Origin: Bacteroidia bacterium
GTDB taxonomy: Bacteria; Bacteroidota; Bacteroidia; Palsa-965
Assembly: GCA_025454955.1 (NCBI GenBank)
Contig: JALONL010000040.1
Coordinates: 1 to 51,829 of the forward strand
Reading direction: 5' to 3'
Length of the DNA: 51,829 bases
The notes beneath the pieces are model-generated. The model saw only the letters and a program-made list of their open reading frames with translations, had not been told where the DNA came from and did not search any database. Made by a program: the position numbers and the translations under genes. Of the stretch, positions 36,225 through 46,065 are shown piece after piece. The number at the start of each line of letters is the position of its first letter. Position 1 is the stretch's first letter.

Positions 36225-39200
36225 ACGGCTGTACTACAACGCGCACTGTTACCATCACGCAACCGCCTGCACTCACCAATTCTTTTACTCAGGTAAACGT
36301 ACTTTGCAATGGTGCCAACACGGGCAGTGCCACAGTAACAGCCAGTGGAGGAACACCTGGCTATACGTTCTCGTGGAGTCCGGCCGTGACAAACACCACC
36401 AGCGGCAGCTTTGGGCGCAGGCACATACGTATGTACAATTACTGATTTGAACGGCTGCACCAGCACACGCACGGTAACCATTACACAACCACCTGCACTC
36501 ACCAGCAGTTCTACTCAGGTGAATGTGCTTTGCAACGGCGGCAACACGGGCAGCACCACAGTTACAGCCAGCGGCGGCACTCCGGGTTACACTTTCTCGT
36601 GGAGCCCCGCCGTGACCAACACCACCAGCGGCAGCAGCAACACGGCCACCGGTTTAGGCGCAGGCACATACGTATGCACGATTACCGATTTGAATGGCTG
36701 CACCACCACACGTACCGTTACCATTACACAACCCACAGCCATTTCACTCACTCCTTCATCAACAGCAAGCACCTGTGGTAACAACAACGGATCAGTATCA
36801 GTAACCGCTACAGGCGGAGCAGGCGGATACACTTACCTCTGGACACCCGGCAGCTACACAACAGCTACGGTAAACAGCCTCGGCGCAGGTTCGTACAACG
36901 TAACTGTTACCGATGCAAACGGCTGTACGGCCACCACCACAGCCACCATAAACAACTCAAGCAGCATTGCAGCCACCAATACAGTTACCAATGTGCTCTG
37001 CAACGGTGCATCCACCGGATCGGCCACGGTAACTGTTACGGGTAATAATGGTGTGGTTACTTACGTATGGTCGCCCAACGTGAGTTCTTCGAACACGGCC
37101 TCGTCACTTGCCGCCGGAACATATATTGTTACGGCTACCGATGCAATGGGTTGTGTGGCCACCACCACAGTAGTTATTACACAACCCACAGCCATAAGCA
37201 GCACAAGTACACAGGTAAACGTGCTTTGCAACGGCGGCAATAACGGCAGCGCCACAGTAACTGCAAGCGGCGGCACACCAGGTTACACGTTCTCGTGGAG
37301 TCCGGCGGTGACCAATACTAGCAGCGGCAACAGCAACACGGCCACCGGTTTAAGCGCAGGCACTTATGTATGCACGATTACCGATTTAAACGGTTGCACC
37401 AGCACACGCACCATTACCATTACCCAGCCGCCCGCGCTTACCAACACATTCACTCAGGTAAACGTACTTTGCAACGGTGGCAACACAGGCAGCGCCACAG
37501 TAACAGCCAGCGGCGGCACACCAGGCTACACGTTCTCGTGGAGCCCCGCCGTGGCCAACACTACGAGCGGCAGCAGCAACACGGCCACCGGTTTAAGCGC
37601 CGGCACTTACGTATGCACGATCACCGATTTGAATGGATGCACCAGTACACGCACCGTAACCATTACCCAGCCGCCTGTACTTACCCATTCATACACACAG
37701 GTAAACGTGCTTTGCAACGGCGGCAACACAGGCAGCGCCACAGTAACGGCCAGCGGCGGCACACCGGGTTATACTTTCTCGTGGAGTCCGGCTGCGGCCA
37801 ATACCACCAGCGGCAGCAGCAACACGGCCACCGGTTTAAGTGCAGGCACCTACGTATGTACAATTACAGATTTAAACGGTTGCACCAGCACACTCACTGT
37901 AACCATTACCCAACCGCCTGCGCTCACCAATACATTTACTCAGGTAAACGTACTTTGCAACGGTGGCAACACAGGCAGTGCCACAGTAACCGCCAGCGGC
38001 GGCACACCGGGTTATACCTTCTCGTGGAGTCCGGCTGCAACCAATACCACCAGCGGCAACAGCAACACGGCCACCGGTTTAAGCGCCGGTACATACGTAT
38101 GCACGATTACTGATTTGAATGGTTGCATCAGCACACGCACCATCACCATAACTCAACCGCCCGCGCTTACCAGCTCTTCCACACAGGTAAACCTGCTTTG
38201 CAACGGCGGCAACACGGGCAGCGCCACAGTAACTGCTGGCGGCGGCACACCGGGTTACACGTTCTCGTGGAGTCCGGCTGCGGCCAATACCACCAGCGGC
38301 AACAGCAACACGGCCACAGGTTTAAGTGCAGGTTCATACGTGTGTACCATTACCGATTTGAATGGATGTACACAAAACCATACGGTAACTATTACCCAGC
38401 CGCCTGCTATTACACTTGCCCCGTCGGCAGTGGCCAGTACCTGTGGCAACAGCAATGGTTCGGTATCTGTTACCGCATCGGGCGGAACGGGCGGTTATAC
38501 TTACCTCTGGACTCCCGGCAACTATACCACGGCCACAGTAAGCAACCTCGGTGCGGGCTCATACAACGTTACGGTTACCGATGCCAATGGATGTACGGCT
38601 ACCGCATCAGTCGCGGTAAATAACTCAAGTACCATTGCGGCAAGCAATACAGTTACCAATGTACTTTGCAACGGTGCATCAACAGGTTCGGCTACAGTAA
38701 CTGTTACGGGTAATAATGGTGTGGTTAACTACGTTTGGTCGCCCAACGTGAGTTCTTCGAACACAGCCTCCTCACTTGCTGCCGGAACATATATTGTTAC
38801 AGCTACCGATGCAATGGGTTGTGTGGCTACCACCACAGTAGTAATTACTCAGCCGCCTGCACTGGCTGCTACCTGGTCGCAGGTGGATGTGCTTTGCAAT
38901 GCGGCCACCACCGGCACAGCTACGCTTAATGCCTCGGGCGGCACACCCGGTTATACCTTTGGCTGGTCACCGGCTGTTACCAGTTCTTCCGCTACAAACA
39001 GCAGCACGGCCACTGCGCTGGCTGCAGGTACTTATGTGGCCACGGTAACCGATTTGAATGGTTGTGCGCTTTCACATACGTTTACCATAACACAACCCAC
39101 TGCACTTGCTCTTGCTGCCACGCAAAGCAATGTACTTTGCAACGGAGGCAATACAGGTTCGACCACGGTAACAGCCAGCGGTGCCACACCGGGCTATAGT

Positions 39201-40730
39201 TTTGCATGGCAGCCTGCGGTGGCTTCGACAAACTCAGCCACCGCAAGTACAGCTACCGGTTTAAGTGCGGGTACGTATATATGTACAGCCACCGATCTGA
39301 ACGGATGCACAGCTTCGCAAACAGTAACTATTACTCAGCCTGCGGCATTGTCGGTTTCCATTACCACTTCGCCATCCACCTGCGGCAACAGCAACGGCAG
39401 TGTTACGGCAAGTGCATCGGGTGGAACCGGTTCGCCGGCATTCAGCTGGAACACGCCCGGCAACGATACCACAGCCACAGTAAACGGAGTAGGGCAGGGC
39501 AGCTATGTGGTAACTGTAACCGACGACAATAACTGCACGGCCACCGGCATTGCCACGGTAAACAACCTCGGCGGCCCCACACTTGCGCTGAGCAACAGCA
39601 CACCCGTACTCTGCTTTGGCGACAGCTCCGGAACGGCAACTGTATCGGCCAGTGGCGGAAACGGCAACCTTTCGTACAACTGGTCAACCGGCGATACCAC
39701 AGTGGCCGTAAACAATTTACCTGCGGGCACATTTACAGTAATTGTAAGCGATGCCAACAACTGTACCGACACTGTAACGCTTACCATTGCGCAGCCTCCG
39801 GCACTTACTGCCACATGGCAGGCTGCCGATGTGCTTTGCAACGGTGGCAACAGCGGCACGGTAACGCTTACTGCTTCGGCCGGTTCGCCGGGTTATAGTT
39901 TTGGCTGGACACCCGCCGTGGGTGCAGTGAACTCGGGCAATACTTCGTCGGCCACGGGTTTGGCTGCCGGGCAATATATATGCGCGGTTACTGATACCAA
40001 CGGCTGCGTGTTTACCGATACGGTAACCATAAACCAGCCTGCCGCACTTACGCTGGCCTTAACACCCGCCGATGCAAGTTGTGCGGGCGGCAGCAACGGA
40101 AGTATATCGGCAGTGGCAGGTGGCGGAGCGCCGGGCTATCAGTACAACTGGCTGCCTGCTGGCGGTAATGCTGCGGTGGCTTCGGGACTTACAGCCGGTA
40201 CGTATTACTGCACTGTTACCGATACCAACGGCTGCGTAATTACCGACAGTGCCGTGGTGGCCGAGCCTGCGCAGCTGGCGGTGCAAATGCAATCGACACC
40301 TACCTATTGCAGTCAGTCGCTGGGTTCGGTAAATGCCATCGGCAGCGGCGGAACGGGCAATATCAATTACCTCTGGCAGCCCGGCAACCTCCAGCAGCAG
40401 AGTGCTTCGCAGTTGCCCTCAGGCTGGTACTGGGTTACACTTACCGACCAGAACAACTGCCAGCTTACCGACAGTGTGCAGGTACAAAACCAGCCGGGCA
40501 TCACCGTGGCACAGGGCGGCACTACCGATGCAAGCTGCTTTGGTTATACCGATGGTGCGGCATCAGTAACCGTTACCGGCGGCACACCCACTTATACGTA
40601 TAGCTGGAGTCCGAATGTGAGCAGTACTAATTCGGCAGCAAACATTGCGGCTGGTCAGTACATTGTTACTGTTACCGATTCGGCGGGTTGTGCAGGCACG
40701 GTTACTGTAACTGTAATTCAGCCTTCGCCG
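35312..40730 (+). repeat. SprB-type 243-bp repeat array, about 23 units
   Basis: Units of 81 codons centre on VLCNGG...GGTPGYTFSWSP...GTYVCTITDLNGC...ITQPPAL. Several central units are nearly identical at DNA level (for example the segments starting near 37440, 37680 and 37920), while the distal units have diverged. Two adjacent units carry deletions at 36179/36180 and 36409/36410. Confidence 0.9.
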
Positions 40731-41759
40731 CTTGGCGTTACTGCATCTGCTTCGTCGCCTTCCATTTGTGTCGGTCAAAGCATTACACTCAACGCCAACG
40801 GCAGCGGCGGTACACCGGCATATACGTATGCCTGGCTGCCCATTATGCAGGCCGTGCAGCAGCCTTCTGATATTCCGGCAGCAAGCACCACTTACACGGT
40901 AATTATTACCGACTTAAACGGATGTGTGGATTCCACCACCACCAGTGTAACGGTGAATGCGCTGCCCGCAGTGAGTTTTGTGGCCGATACCACATCGGGC
41001 TGTGCGCCGCTTTGTGTGGATTTCTCCGACCTTACCACGGTATCATCGCCATCGACAGTTACGCAGTGGCAATGGTATTTTGGCGACGGCGACAGTTCTG
41101 CCACTGTATCGCCCACGCATTGCTACAATTTGCCGGGGCAGTACGATGTAACTCTGGTGGCCACTACTTCGGCCGGATGTTCGGCATTACTAACCATGCC
41201 CGGTTATATACAAACATTCGGTTCGCCGGTGGCTGCTTTTGGTGCCACGCCGCAGCCCGCCACCATGATTAATCCCACCATTTTATTCTCCGATTCATCT
41301 GTGGGCGCAGTAAGCTGGAACTGGAACTTTGGCGATTTAATCAATTCATCGTCGGTATTGCAGAATCCTTCTTTCACCTATCCGGCTGCCGACTGCTATC
41401 AGGTAACACTCACCGTAACCAGTGCCGAAGGCTGCACCGACATGGCCACCGACACGGTTTGCATAGCGCCCGATGCCACGTTGTTTGTGCCCAATGCCTT
41501 TACACCCGATGGCGATGGAGATAATGATTACTTCTATCCGCAAGGCATTGGTTTTGATCCGGCACAGTTTGAAATGTGGATTTTCGACCGCTGGGGCAAT
41601 ATGATATTCTTTACCGATAATCCGGCGGCGGGCTGGGACGGACGGGCCAACAACGGTTCCGAAGTTGCCCAGATTGATACGTATGTGTGGAAGATTAAGT
41701 GTGTGGATGTACTTGGCAAAAAACATAATCTGATTGGTAAAGTAACGCTGATAAAATAA
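36411..41759 (+). CDS. C-terminal part of giant SprB-repeat adhesin with PKD domains and type B T9SS signal
   Basis: This is the same frame as the segment starting at 34284, resumed after the second deletion (36409/36410); the apparent TTG start at 36411 is not a real start. It carries about 18 further SprB-like repeats, from nearly identical ones (VNVLCNGGNTGSATVTASGG) to diverged ones (ASTCGNSNGSVSVTASGG, ADASCAGGSNGSISAVAGGG). Then come an Ig-like unit, two PKD domains (WQWYFGDGDSSATVSPTHCY, WNWNFGDL) and a CHU_C/type B sorting domain (PNAFTPDGDGDNDYFYPQGI, MWIFDRWGNMIFFTDNPAAG, LIGKVTLIK). SprB-type proteins are mobile adhesins of gliding Bacteroidota, but many homologues are simply surface adhesins. 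Transcription ends at the terminator at 41778. Confidence 0.85.
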   Translation: MGAGTYVCTITDLNGCTSTRTVTITQPPALTSSSTQVNVLCNGGNTGSTTVTASGGTPGYTFSWSPAVTNTTSGSSNTATGLGAGTYVCTITDLNGCTTTRTVTITQPTAISLTPSSTASTCGNNNGSVSVTATGGAGGYTYLWTPGSYTTATVNSLGAGSYNVTVTDANGCTATTTATINNSSSIAATNTVTNVLCNGASTGSATVTVTGNNGVVTYVWSPNVSSSNTASSLAAGTYIVTATDAMGCVATTTVVITQPTAISSTSTQVNVLCNGGNNGSATVTASGGTPGYTFSWSPAVTNTSSGNSNTATGLSAGTYVCTITDLNGCTSTRTITITQPPALTNTFTQVNVLCNGGNTGSATVTASGGTPGYTFSWSPAVANTTSGSSNTATGLSAGTYVCTITDLNGCTSTRTVTITQPPVLTHSYTQVNVLCNGGNTGSATVTASGGTPGYTFSWSPAAANTTSGSSNTATGLSAGTYVCTITDLNGCTSTLTVTITQPPALTNTFTQVNVLCNGGNTGSATVTASGGTPGYTFSWSPAATNTTSGNSNTATGLSAGTYVCTITDLNGCISTRTITITQPPALTSSSTQVNLLCNGGNTGSATVTAGGGTPGYTFSWSPAAANTTSGNSNTATGLSAGSYVCTITDLNGCTQNHTVTITQPPAITLAPSAVASTCGNSNGSVSVTASGGTGGYTYLWTPGNYTTATVSNLGAGSYNVTVTDANGCTATASVAVNNSSTIAASNTVTNVLCNGASTGSATVTVTGNNGVVNYVWSPNVSSSNTASSLAAGTYIVTATDAMGCVATTTVVITQPPALAATWSQVDVLCNAATTGTATLNASGGTPGYTFGWSPAVTSSSATNSSTATALAAGTYVATVTDLNGCALSHTFTITQPTALALAATQSNVLCNGGNTGSTTVTASGATPGYSFAWQPAVASTNSATASTATGLSAGTYICTATDLNGCTASQTVTITQPAALSVSITTSPSTCGNSNGSVTASASGGTGSPAFSWNTPGNDTTATVNGVGQGSYVVTVTDDNNCTATGIATVNNLGGPTLALSNSTPVLCFGDSSGTATVSASGGNGNLSYNWSTGDTTVAVNNLPAGTFTVIVSDANNCTDTVTLTIAQPPALTATWQAADVLCNGGNSGTVTLTASAGSPGYSFGWTPAVGAVNSGNTSSATGLAAGQYICAVTDTNGCVFTDTVTINQPAALTLALTPADASCAGGSNGSISAVAGGGAPGYQYNWLPAGGNAAVASGLTAGTYYCTVTDTNGCVITDSAVVAEPAQLAVQMQSTPTYCSQSLGSVNAIGSGGTGNINYLWQPGNLQQQSASQLPSGWYWVTLTDQNNCQLTDSVQVQNQPGITVAQGGTTDASCFGYTDGAASVTVTGGTPTYTYSWSPNVSSTNSAANIAAGQYIVTVTDSAGCAGTVTVTVIQPSPLGVTASASSPSICVGQSITLNANGSGGTPAYTYAWLPIMQAVQQPSDIPAASTTYTVIITDLNGCVDSTTTSVTVNALPAVSFVADTTSGCAPLCVDFSDLTTVSSPSTVTQWQWYFGDGDSSATVSPTHCYNLPGQYDVTLVATTSAGCSALLTMPGYIQTFGSPVAAFGATPQPATMINPTILFSDSSVGAVSWNWNFGDLINSSSVLQNPSFTYPAADCYQVTLTVTSAEGCTDMATDTVCIAPDATLFVPNAFTPDGDGDNDYFYPQGIGFDPAQFEMWIFDRWGNMIFFTDNPAAGWDGRANNGSEVAQIDTYVWKIKCVDVLGKKHNLIGKVTLIK

Positions 41760-41777
41760 CGGTGTATATAATTTTCG

Positions 41778-41815
41778 AAAGGGACTGCAACTATGTGTCA
41801 GTCCCTTTTTCTTTT
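41778..41815 (+). terminator. Intrinsic terminator of the giant adhesin
   Basis: AAAGGGACTG pairs with CAGTCCCTTT across an 11-base loop and is followed by TTCTTTTT. Confidence 0.85.
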
Positions 41816-42156
41816 TCAGGACTTCTCGCGAAAAAAAATAATGATATAAATACATTCACAATGTTTCAGTTTATTTTATATCCCTGCTATAACTTAAACA
41901 CAGCATAAGCATAGCGATGAATCGAAAACGGAAAAGCACTATACGCATTCAAAATCCTGCAAACTATTGTTCAGGAAATATATTCATTGCATATTTTTTG
42001 GGGAAACTGTAAGTTTTAACATTTATTAAATATCCTTGAATAATGGCATAAATAAGGAAACACACTATATTTTTATTTCTGTATTTCTGTTTTGATAAAA
42101 AGGAAATTCATTATAATATTAAATCGAAGGTCTGTTAATAATTACCACTTACAATA

Positions 42157-42187
42157 TTTGACTTTGGTTTTTTGTGGTCTAAATTTG
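42157..42187 (+). promoter_or_regulatory. Canonical Bacteroidota promoter with a long leader
   Basis: TTTG (42157-42160), 19 bases, then TAAATTTG (42180-42187) match TTTG-N17..20-TAnnTTTG exactly. A transcript starting near 42193 would have a leader of about 265 bases before the ATG at 42461. The rest of the gap 41816-42156 is AT-rich without recognisable features. Confidence 0.45.
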
Positions 42188-42460
42188 CCTTAACAGATCT
42201 GTTAATTTATTGTCCGCAAAAGCCTTTTAAGGCAAAAATTCCCCCCGACTGCATATTTGTCGGTATAGCCTTAACTAACAGGTGTTTAATATTCGTTGCA
42301 TTTGCTGAAAGTAAATGACAACTAAGTGTTCATTCGATTTAACTTCCTGGGTTTTATTCAGGTCGTTAATAGAGGTATGCTTTGTTATTTGTTGCTCATC
42401 AACAACGGGTGTTATTTATCGGCGATAATTTTCAAAGTCCTAAACTCAAAACTAAATCTT

Positions 42461-44131
42461 ATGAAAATTAAACACTTACTTGGAGCAATGCTCATTAGTG
42501 TAGCGTCCTCCGCACAAAATACTATTGAATATGGCAATGCACCGGCCGACGTGGCCTCGGGGCTTTCGCAGGTTGGCGGTGATTTTTTTCTCACAGGCGA
42601 TGAGCGGGTTGGCAATTCAAATAATCTGGTATTAATCAGAGATATACCAGGTTCGCCCATTTTCTCGAATCATTATCAGTTGCGTAATGCTTCAAATGTT
42701 GCACTTCGTGTAAGAGGCTCGAGAGTACTTGGCCTTGGCGGTGGCAGCAGTTTTGTAGCGGGAACTTTTGTCAATGCACCGCTCACTTCTGCCTCGGCGG
42801 GAATTTTTACTTCCATCATCGACGGAGCCGGTGTACCACAAAACACATTCATCTGGCAGGTGCCGGCTTTGGTTACAGGTAATCCGGAGGTAACTGCGGT
42901 AACCATGTCGCCCGGCGGAACAGAACTGTATGTGTGCGGAAATATTGTAGATAATTCTGCAGGTACATCAATAATGTTTGCGATAGCGCTCGACAACAAT
43001 ATGAATCTTATCTGGTCTGCAAGGTATGATGTAATTGGTATGGTGAATGAGCGGGTAGCCGACATGGTTTTCTCTCCTTTTGCCAATGCACTCCAGTTAG
43101 TTTGCAACGGATCTCCCAATGCGCTCAATCAGGGAATTCTGGCAGTTCGTATTGATGCCAATACGGGCGGTGTGGCTTTCGCTACAAGAATTTCGCTTCC
43201 CAATGGAAGCATTTCTGCCCGTGCTATTGTAGCTCAAACCGATCCGGTTGAACAAGGATTTTTAATTACAGGTGCATTCCTGAATACGAATCTGACCAAC
43301 AACCTGCTTGTACTTCGTATTACTACCAACAGTACAAGCGTGGTGTCGGCTTCAAGTATTCCGTATTCCGGTACTGCCGGTCAAACTGGTCTCAGAATTG
43401 CCGAGCAGCCAGGAGTAAATGGCAACCAGTATGTAATTGTTGGTCAGGCTGCACCAGGAATTATTGGTGGTGGAGATATTTCGGCTGTGGTAGTCAGCAA
43501 CCAGGCTGCACTTATCAGCGATATCTTCACTTTTGGAAAATCAGGCACTACCGAAAACCCTGTAGGACTTTCGGTAAATAATGGCGATATCAGTATTCTG
43601 GCAACCACTTCTGCGGGTACAATAAATACAGGTGCGTCAGATTTTTATTTTTATCAGGCAATAGGCAGTTTAAGAGGAGGCTGCTCGGGTTCCAGCTTTA
43701 CCGGACAGCAGGTGCAGTTTACGCCACAGCAAAATAATGCCAGTGTGGCCGCCACTTATGGACTGGAAATTTATGCAGGAAATCTTGTGCTGCAGAATCC
43801 TGTAAATATGCATATTCGCTGTTCTCCGGCCCGCATTGGTTCATTTGATGAGGCCGAAAGCAACGATAACGCTTCTTCCGTATCTCTTTTCCCCAATCCG
43901 GTTTCGGCAGGCGCACCGCTTCAGGTGCTCTTACATGCAGGGCAAACCGGCGAAGTACGTTTCACACTTCATGACATTACCGGCCGCGAAGTATTTGTGC
44001 AAACCATTATTGCCGCCGAAGGCACGGCACAATATCAAATTCAGCTTCCGCAGCAACTTGCATCTGGTTTGTACAGTATGAATATCGTTGGCGAAGGACT
44101 CAAGCAGTCGCAACGTCTGGTTATTGAATAA
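42461..44131 (+). CDS. T9SS cargo protein, paralogue 1 of a four-gene family
   Basis: The ATG at 42461 gives a signal peptide (MKIKHLLGAMLISVASSAQ); the upstream in-frame extension to 42326 lacks protein character. The 556-residue product consists of propeller-like repeats (AVTMSPGGTELYVCGNIVDN, IVGQAAPGIIGGGDISAVVV) and a type A sorting domain (SVSLFPNPVSAGAPLQVLLH ... EVRFTLHDITGREVFVQTII ... SQRLVIE). It belongs to the same family as the genes at 46066, 48016 and 49920 and is the most diverged of the four in its body. Its sorting-domain DNA is about 91% identical to that of paralogue 2 over roughly 100 bases by eye. It is monocistronic, with a terminator at 44151. Confidence 0.87.
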   Translation: MKIKHLLGAMLISVASSAQNTIEYGNAPADVASGLSQVGGDFFLTGDERVGNSNNLVLIRDIPGSPIFSNHYQLRNASNVALRVRGSRVLGLGGGSSFVAGTFVNAPLTSASAGIFTSIIDGAGVPQNTFIWQVPALVTGNPEVTAVTMSPGGTELYVCGNIVDNSAGTSIMFAIALDNNMNLIWSARYDVIGMVNERVADMVFSPFANALQLVCNGSPNALNQGILAVRIDANTGGVAFATRISLPNGSISARAIVAQTDPVEQGFLITGAFLNTNLTNNLLVLRITTNSTSVVSASSIPYSGTAGQTGLRIAEQPGVNGNQYVIVGQAAPGIIGGGDISAVVVSNQAALISDIFTFGKSGTTENPVGLSVNNGDISILATTSAGTINTGASDFYFYQAIGSLRGGCSGSSFTGQQVQFTPQQNNASVAATYGLEIYAGNLVLQNPVNMHIRCSPARIGSFDEAESNDNASSVSLFPNPVSAGAPLQVLLHAGQTGEVRFTLHDITGREVFVQTIIAAEGTAQYQIQLPQQLASGLYSMNIVGEGLKQSQRLVIE

Positions 44132-44150
44132 ACCGATTACACAAAATCAT

Positions 44151-44188
44151 AAACACCGCTGCCGTAACTTGGGCAGCGGTGTTTTTTT
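44151..44188 (+). terminator. Intrinsic terminator of paralogue 1
   Basis: AACACCGCTGCC pairs perfectly with GGCAGCGGTGTT, with an 8-base loop, followed by TTTTTT. The stem is almost the same as that after paralogue 2. Confidence 0.9.
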
Positions 44189-44441
44189 AACCACGATTGT
44201 CTAATTTCAGTTTTAACGTCCTGATTGTGCGCTAAGGCTCCCAGGAATTATCCTCAGGTTTTTCTTTTTGCCGTACTTCGGCCATAAACCGGTATTCATC
44301 TTAACCGTAAAAGTTCTTCAATGTCCTGATGTGAAAGTCTGTTGGATAAACACAGCGACTTACTGCCCCTTAAAAAATCAATTCCCGACAATTTCCCAAA
44401 AATATTTTTACAAAAAAATGTAGCCTTTTGGTTGCCTTTTG

Positions 44442-44449
44442 TATATTTG
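44442..44449 (+). promoter_or_regulatory. -7 box of the SRPBCC/ArsR operon
   Basis: TATATTTG matches TAnnTTTG and lies 20 bases before the ATG at 44470. TTTTGG upstream is closer than a standard -33 box. The leader would be only about 15 bases. Confidence 0.4.
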
Positions 44450-44469
44450 CGCAATGTTAAAAGCACCGT

Positions 44470-44886
44470 ATGGGAAAAGAAATAATTATTGAACGATTTT
44501 ATCCTTACCCGATAGAAAAGGTATGGGATGCCATTACAAACCCCGATGCATTGGCCGAATGGTTAATGCCCAACGATTTTAAACTGGAAAAGAACCGCGA
44601 GTTTACCTTTCGTACAAAGCCGCAGCCCGGGTTCGACGGAATTGTAAAATGTAAGGTGGTTGATTTTGATATTCCCTCAAAACTTCAGTACACCTGGCAG
44701 GGCGGACCATTGAAGAAACCTACTCTGGTAACTTTTAAACTGGAAGCCACAGGCGAAGGAACAAAACTATATTTCAGTCACAGCGGATTTGAAGGATTCA
44801 TCAATCAATACATTGTTCGTTTCATCCTCGGCAGTGGCTGGAAGGGATTATTGAAAACCAGCATCAGCAAGTATTTAAACAAATGA
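44470..44886 (+). CDS. SRPBCC (AHSA1-type) ligand-binding protein
   Basis: The product has 138 residues. It begins IIIERFYPYPIEKVWDAITN, the typical AHSA1/SRPBCC opening, followed by PDALAEWLMPNDFKLEKNRE and the helix-grip core. The C-terminus has FEGFINQYIVRFILGSGWKG with the long closing helix. Such proteins bind hydrophobic ligands and are frequently encoded with an ArsR-family regulator, as here: its stop overlaps the next start (ATGA at 44883-44886), implying translational coupling. The ligand cannot be inferred. Confidence 0.9.
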   Translation: MGKEIIIERFYPYPIEKVWDAITNPDALAEWLMPNDFKLEKNREFTFRTKPQPGFDGIVKCKVVDFDIPSKLQYTWQGGPLKKPTLVTFKLEATGEGTKLYFSHSGFEGFINQYIVRFILGSGWKGLLKTSISKYLNK

Positions 44887-45191
44887 ACAGAGATCCGTTT
44901 GCGGCCATTGCAGACCCTACCCGCAGGGAGATTATTGATTTACTTGCCCAGGATAATTTGAATATCAATCAAATTGCCGCGCATTTTGATACGGTGAGCC
45001 GGCAGGCGGTGACCAAGCAATTAAAGTATCTCGAAGACAGCGGGCTTATTACCATTGAAAAAAATGGACGGGAAAAGTACTGTTACCTCACGCTTGATAA
45101 TTTGAACGAAGTAAACCAATGGATAGGTAAGTACAGGAAGTTTTGGAATAAGAAGCTCGACAGGCTCGACGAATATCTGAAAAAGAAATAG
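44883..45191 (+). CDS. ArsR-family winged-helix transcriptional regulator
   Basis: The product has 102 residues. It begins with DPFAAIADPTRREIIDLLAQ, the hallmark of the ArsR subgroup paired with SRPBCC proteins. The recognition helix region is VSRQAVTKQLKYLEDSGLIT, and the wing is KNGREKYCYLTL. The usual metal-binding cysteine motif is absent, so it is probably not a metal sensor. It overlaps the SRPBCC gene by four bases and probably represses this operon. Confidence 0.92.
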   Translation: MNRDPFAAIADPTRREIIDLLAQDNLNINQIAAHFDTVSRQAVTKQLKYLEDSGLITIEKNGREKYCYLTLDNLNEVNQWIGKYRKFWNKKLDRLDEYLKKK

Positions 45192-45291
45192 TAGTCACGT
45201 TTAAATCAGGCCAGAGATCAAACACTTAAAATCAACTGCCAATGACAAAAAAAATTATCATTTATCATCAAACATACATCGGCCACATAAA

Positions 45292-45660
45292 ATGAAAATA
45301 GAGAACTTTTTATCTCACTACGATCCCAAAGTTCAGGACATTTGCCGGCAACTGCGAAAAGTAGCTTTGGAACTTTTGCCCGAAACAGAAGAAATTCTTT
45401 TTGAAGGCTGGAAGAACATCAGCTACGGAACCGGCGAAAGCCGCATGGATAAGGATTTGATAATTTACATTGCCCCTTTTAAAGACAGTGTAAATCTTGG
45501 TTTTTTCCGGGGAGCTAATTTGCCCGACACGAAACGACTGTTAAAAGGCACGGGAAAGCAGTTAAGACATCTCAAATTGAAGTCGATGACAGAATATGAG
45601 GCAGAAGATATTAAGCAATTGATCCTTGAAGCAAAAACAGAACGACACGGGAAGAAATGA
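45292..45660 (+). CDS. DUF1801 (YdhG-like) protein
   Basis: The 122 residues match DUF1801: a helical N-terminus with DPKVQDICRQLRKVALELLP, ETEEILFEGWKNISYG, IIYIAPFKDSVNLGFFRGA, and the end of the domain, KGTGKQLRHLKLKSMTEYEA. The fold belongs to the YdhG-like group of unknown biochemical function. It is 100 nt downstream of the ArsR gene on the same strand and may share its transcript; DUF1801 and SRPBCC genes are often found together. The gap 45661-46010 after it is AT-rich with no recognisable feature. Confidence 0.88.
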   Translation: MKIENFLSHYDPKVQDICRQLRKVALELLPETEEILFEGWKNISYGTGESRMDKDLIIYIAPFKDSVNLGFFRGANLPDTKRLLKGTGKQLRHLKLKSMTEYEAEDIKQLILEAKTERHGKK

Positions 45661-46010
45661 AAAGACCAACGATTTTTTAGTATTTCTTTGCCTCTGAAAT
45701 CGTGCAATTTTGCTCAATAAATGAGTATTACATAGTGTTAAAATTATGTTAACCAATGCTAAAGTATATTCCGGGTGCTAATTTAACCGGCAACCGATTT
45801 GTTTTTCTGTTTGTTTTAAATGACATGTATTTGACGACTTAATTCGTTTTAAATAGCTTAAATACAGCGATATCAAAGTTTTTTAAAACCGAACTTTGAA
45901 TGGTGTATTATATTATCCTAATGAAATAAGAAGTAAATGGTTGAAGAATTAAAACAGGAAAATCAAATTTATCGATAACCGGAACCGTTGAAAATCATTT
46001 TAATATTTTA

Positions 46011-46042
46011 TTGACTTCGTATATGCTGCTGTTATACTTTTC
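46011..46042 (+). promoter_or_regulatory. Promoter-like motif of paralogue 2
   Basis: TTGAC (46011-46015), 19 bases, then TACTTTTC (46035-46042) lie 23 bases before the ATG. The downstream leader also carries ATCAAAAAATCA, shared in near-identical form (ACCAAAAAATCA) with the leader at 49920. Confidence 0.5.
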
Positions 46043-46065
46043 GGGCTCATCAAAAAATCACAGCC

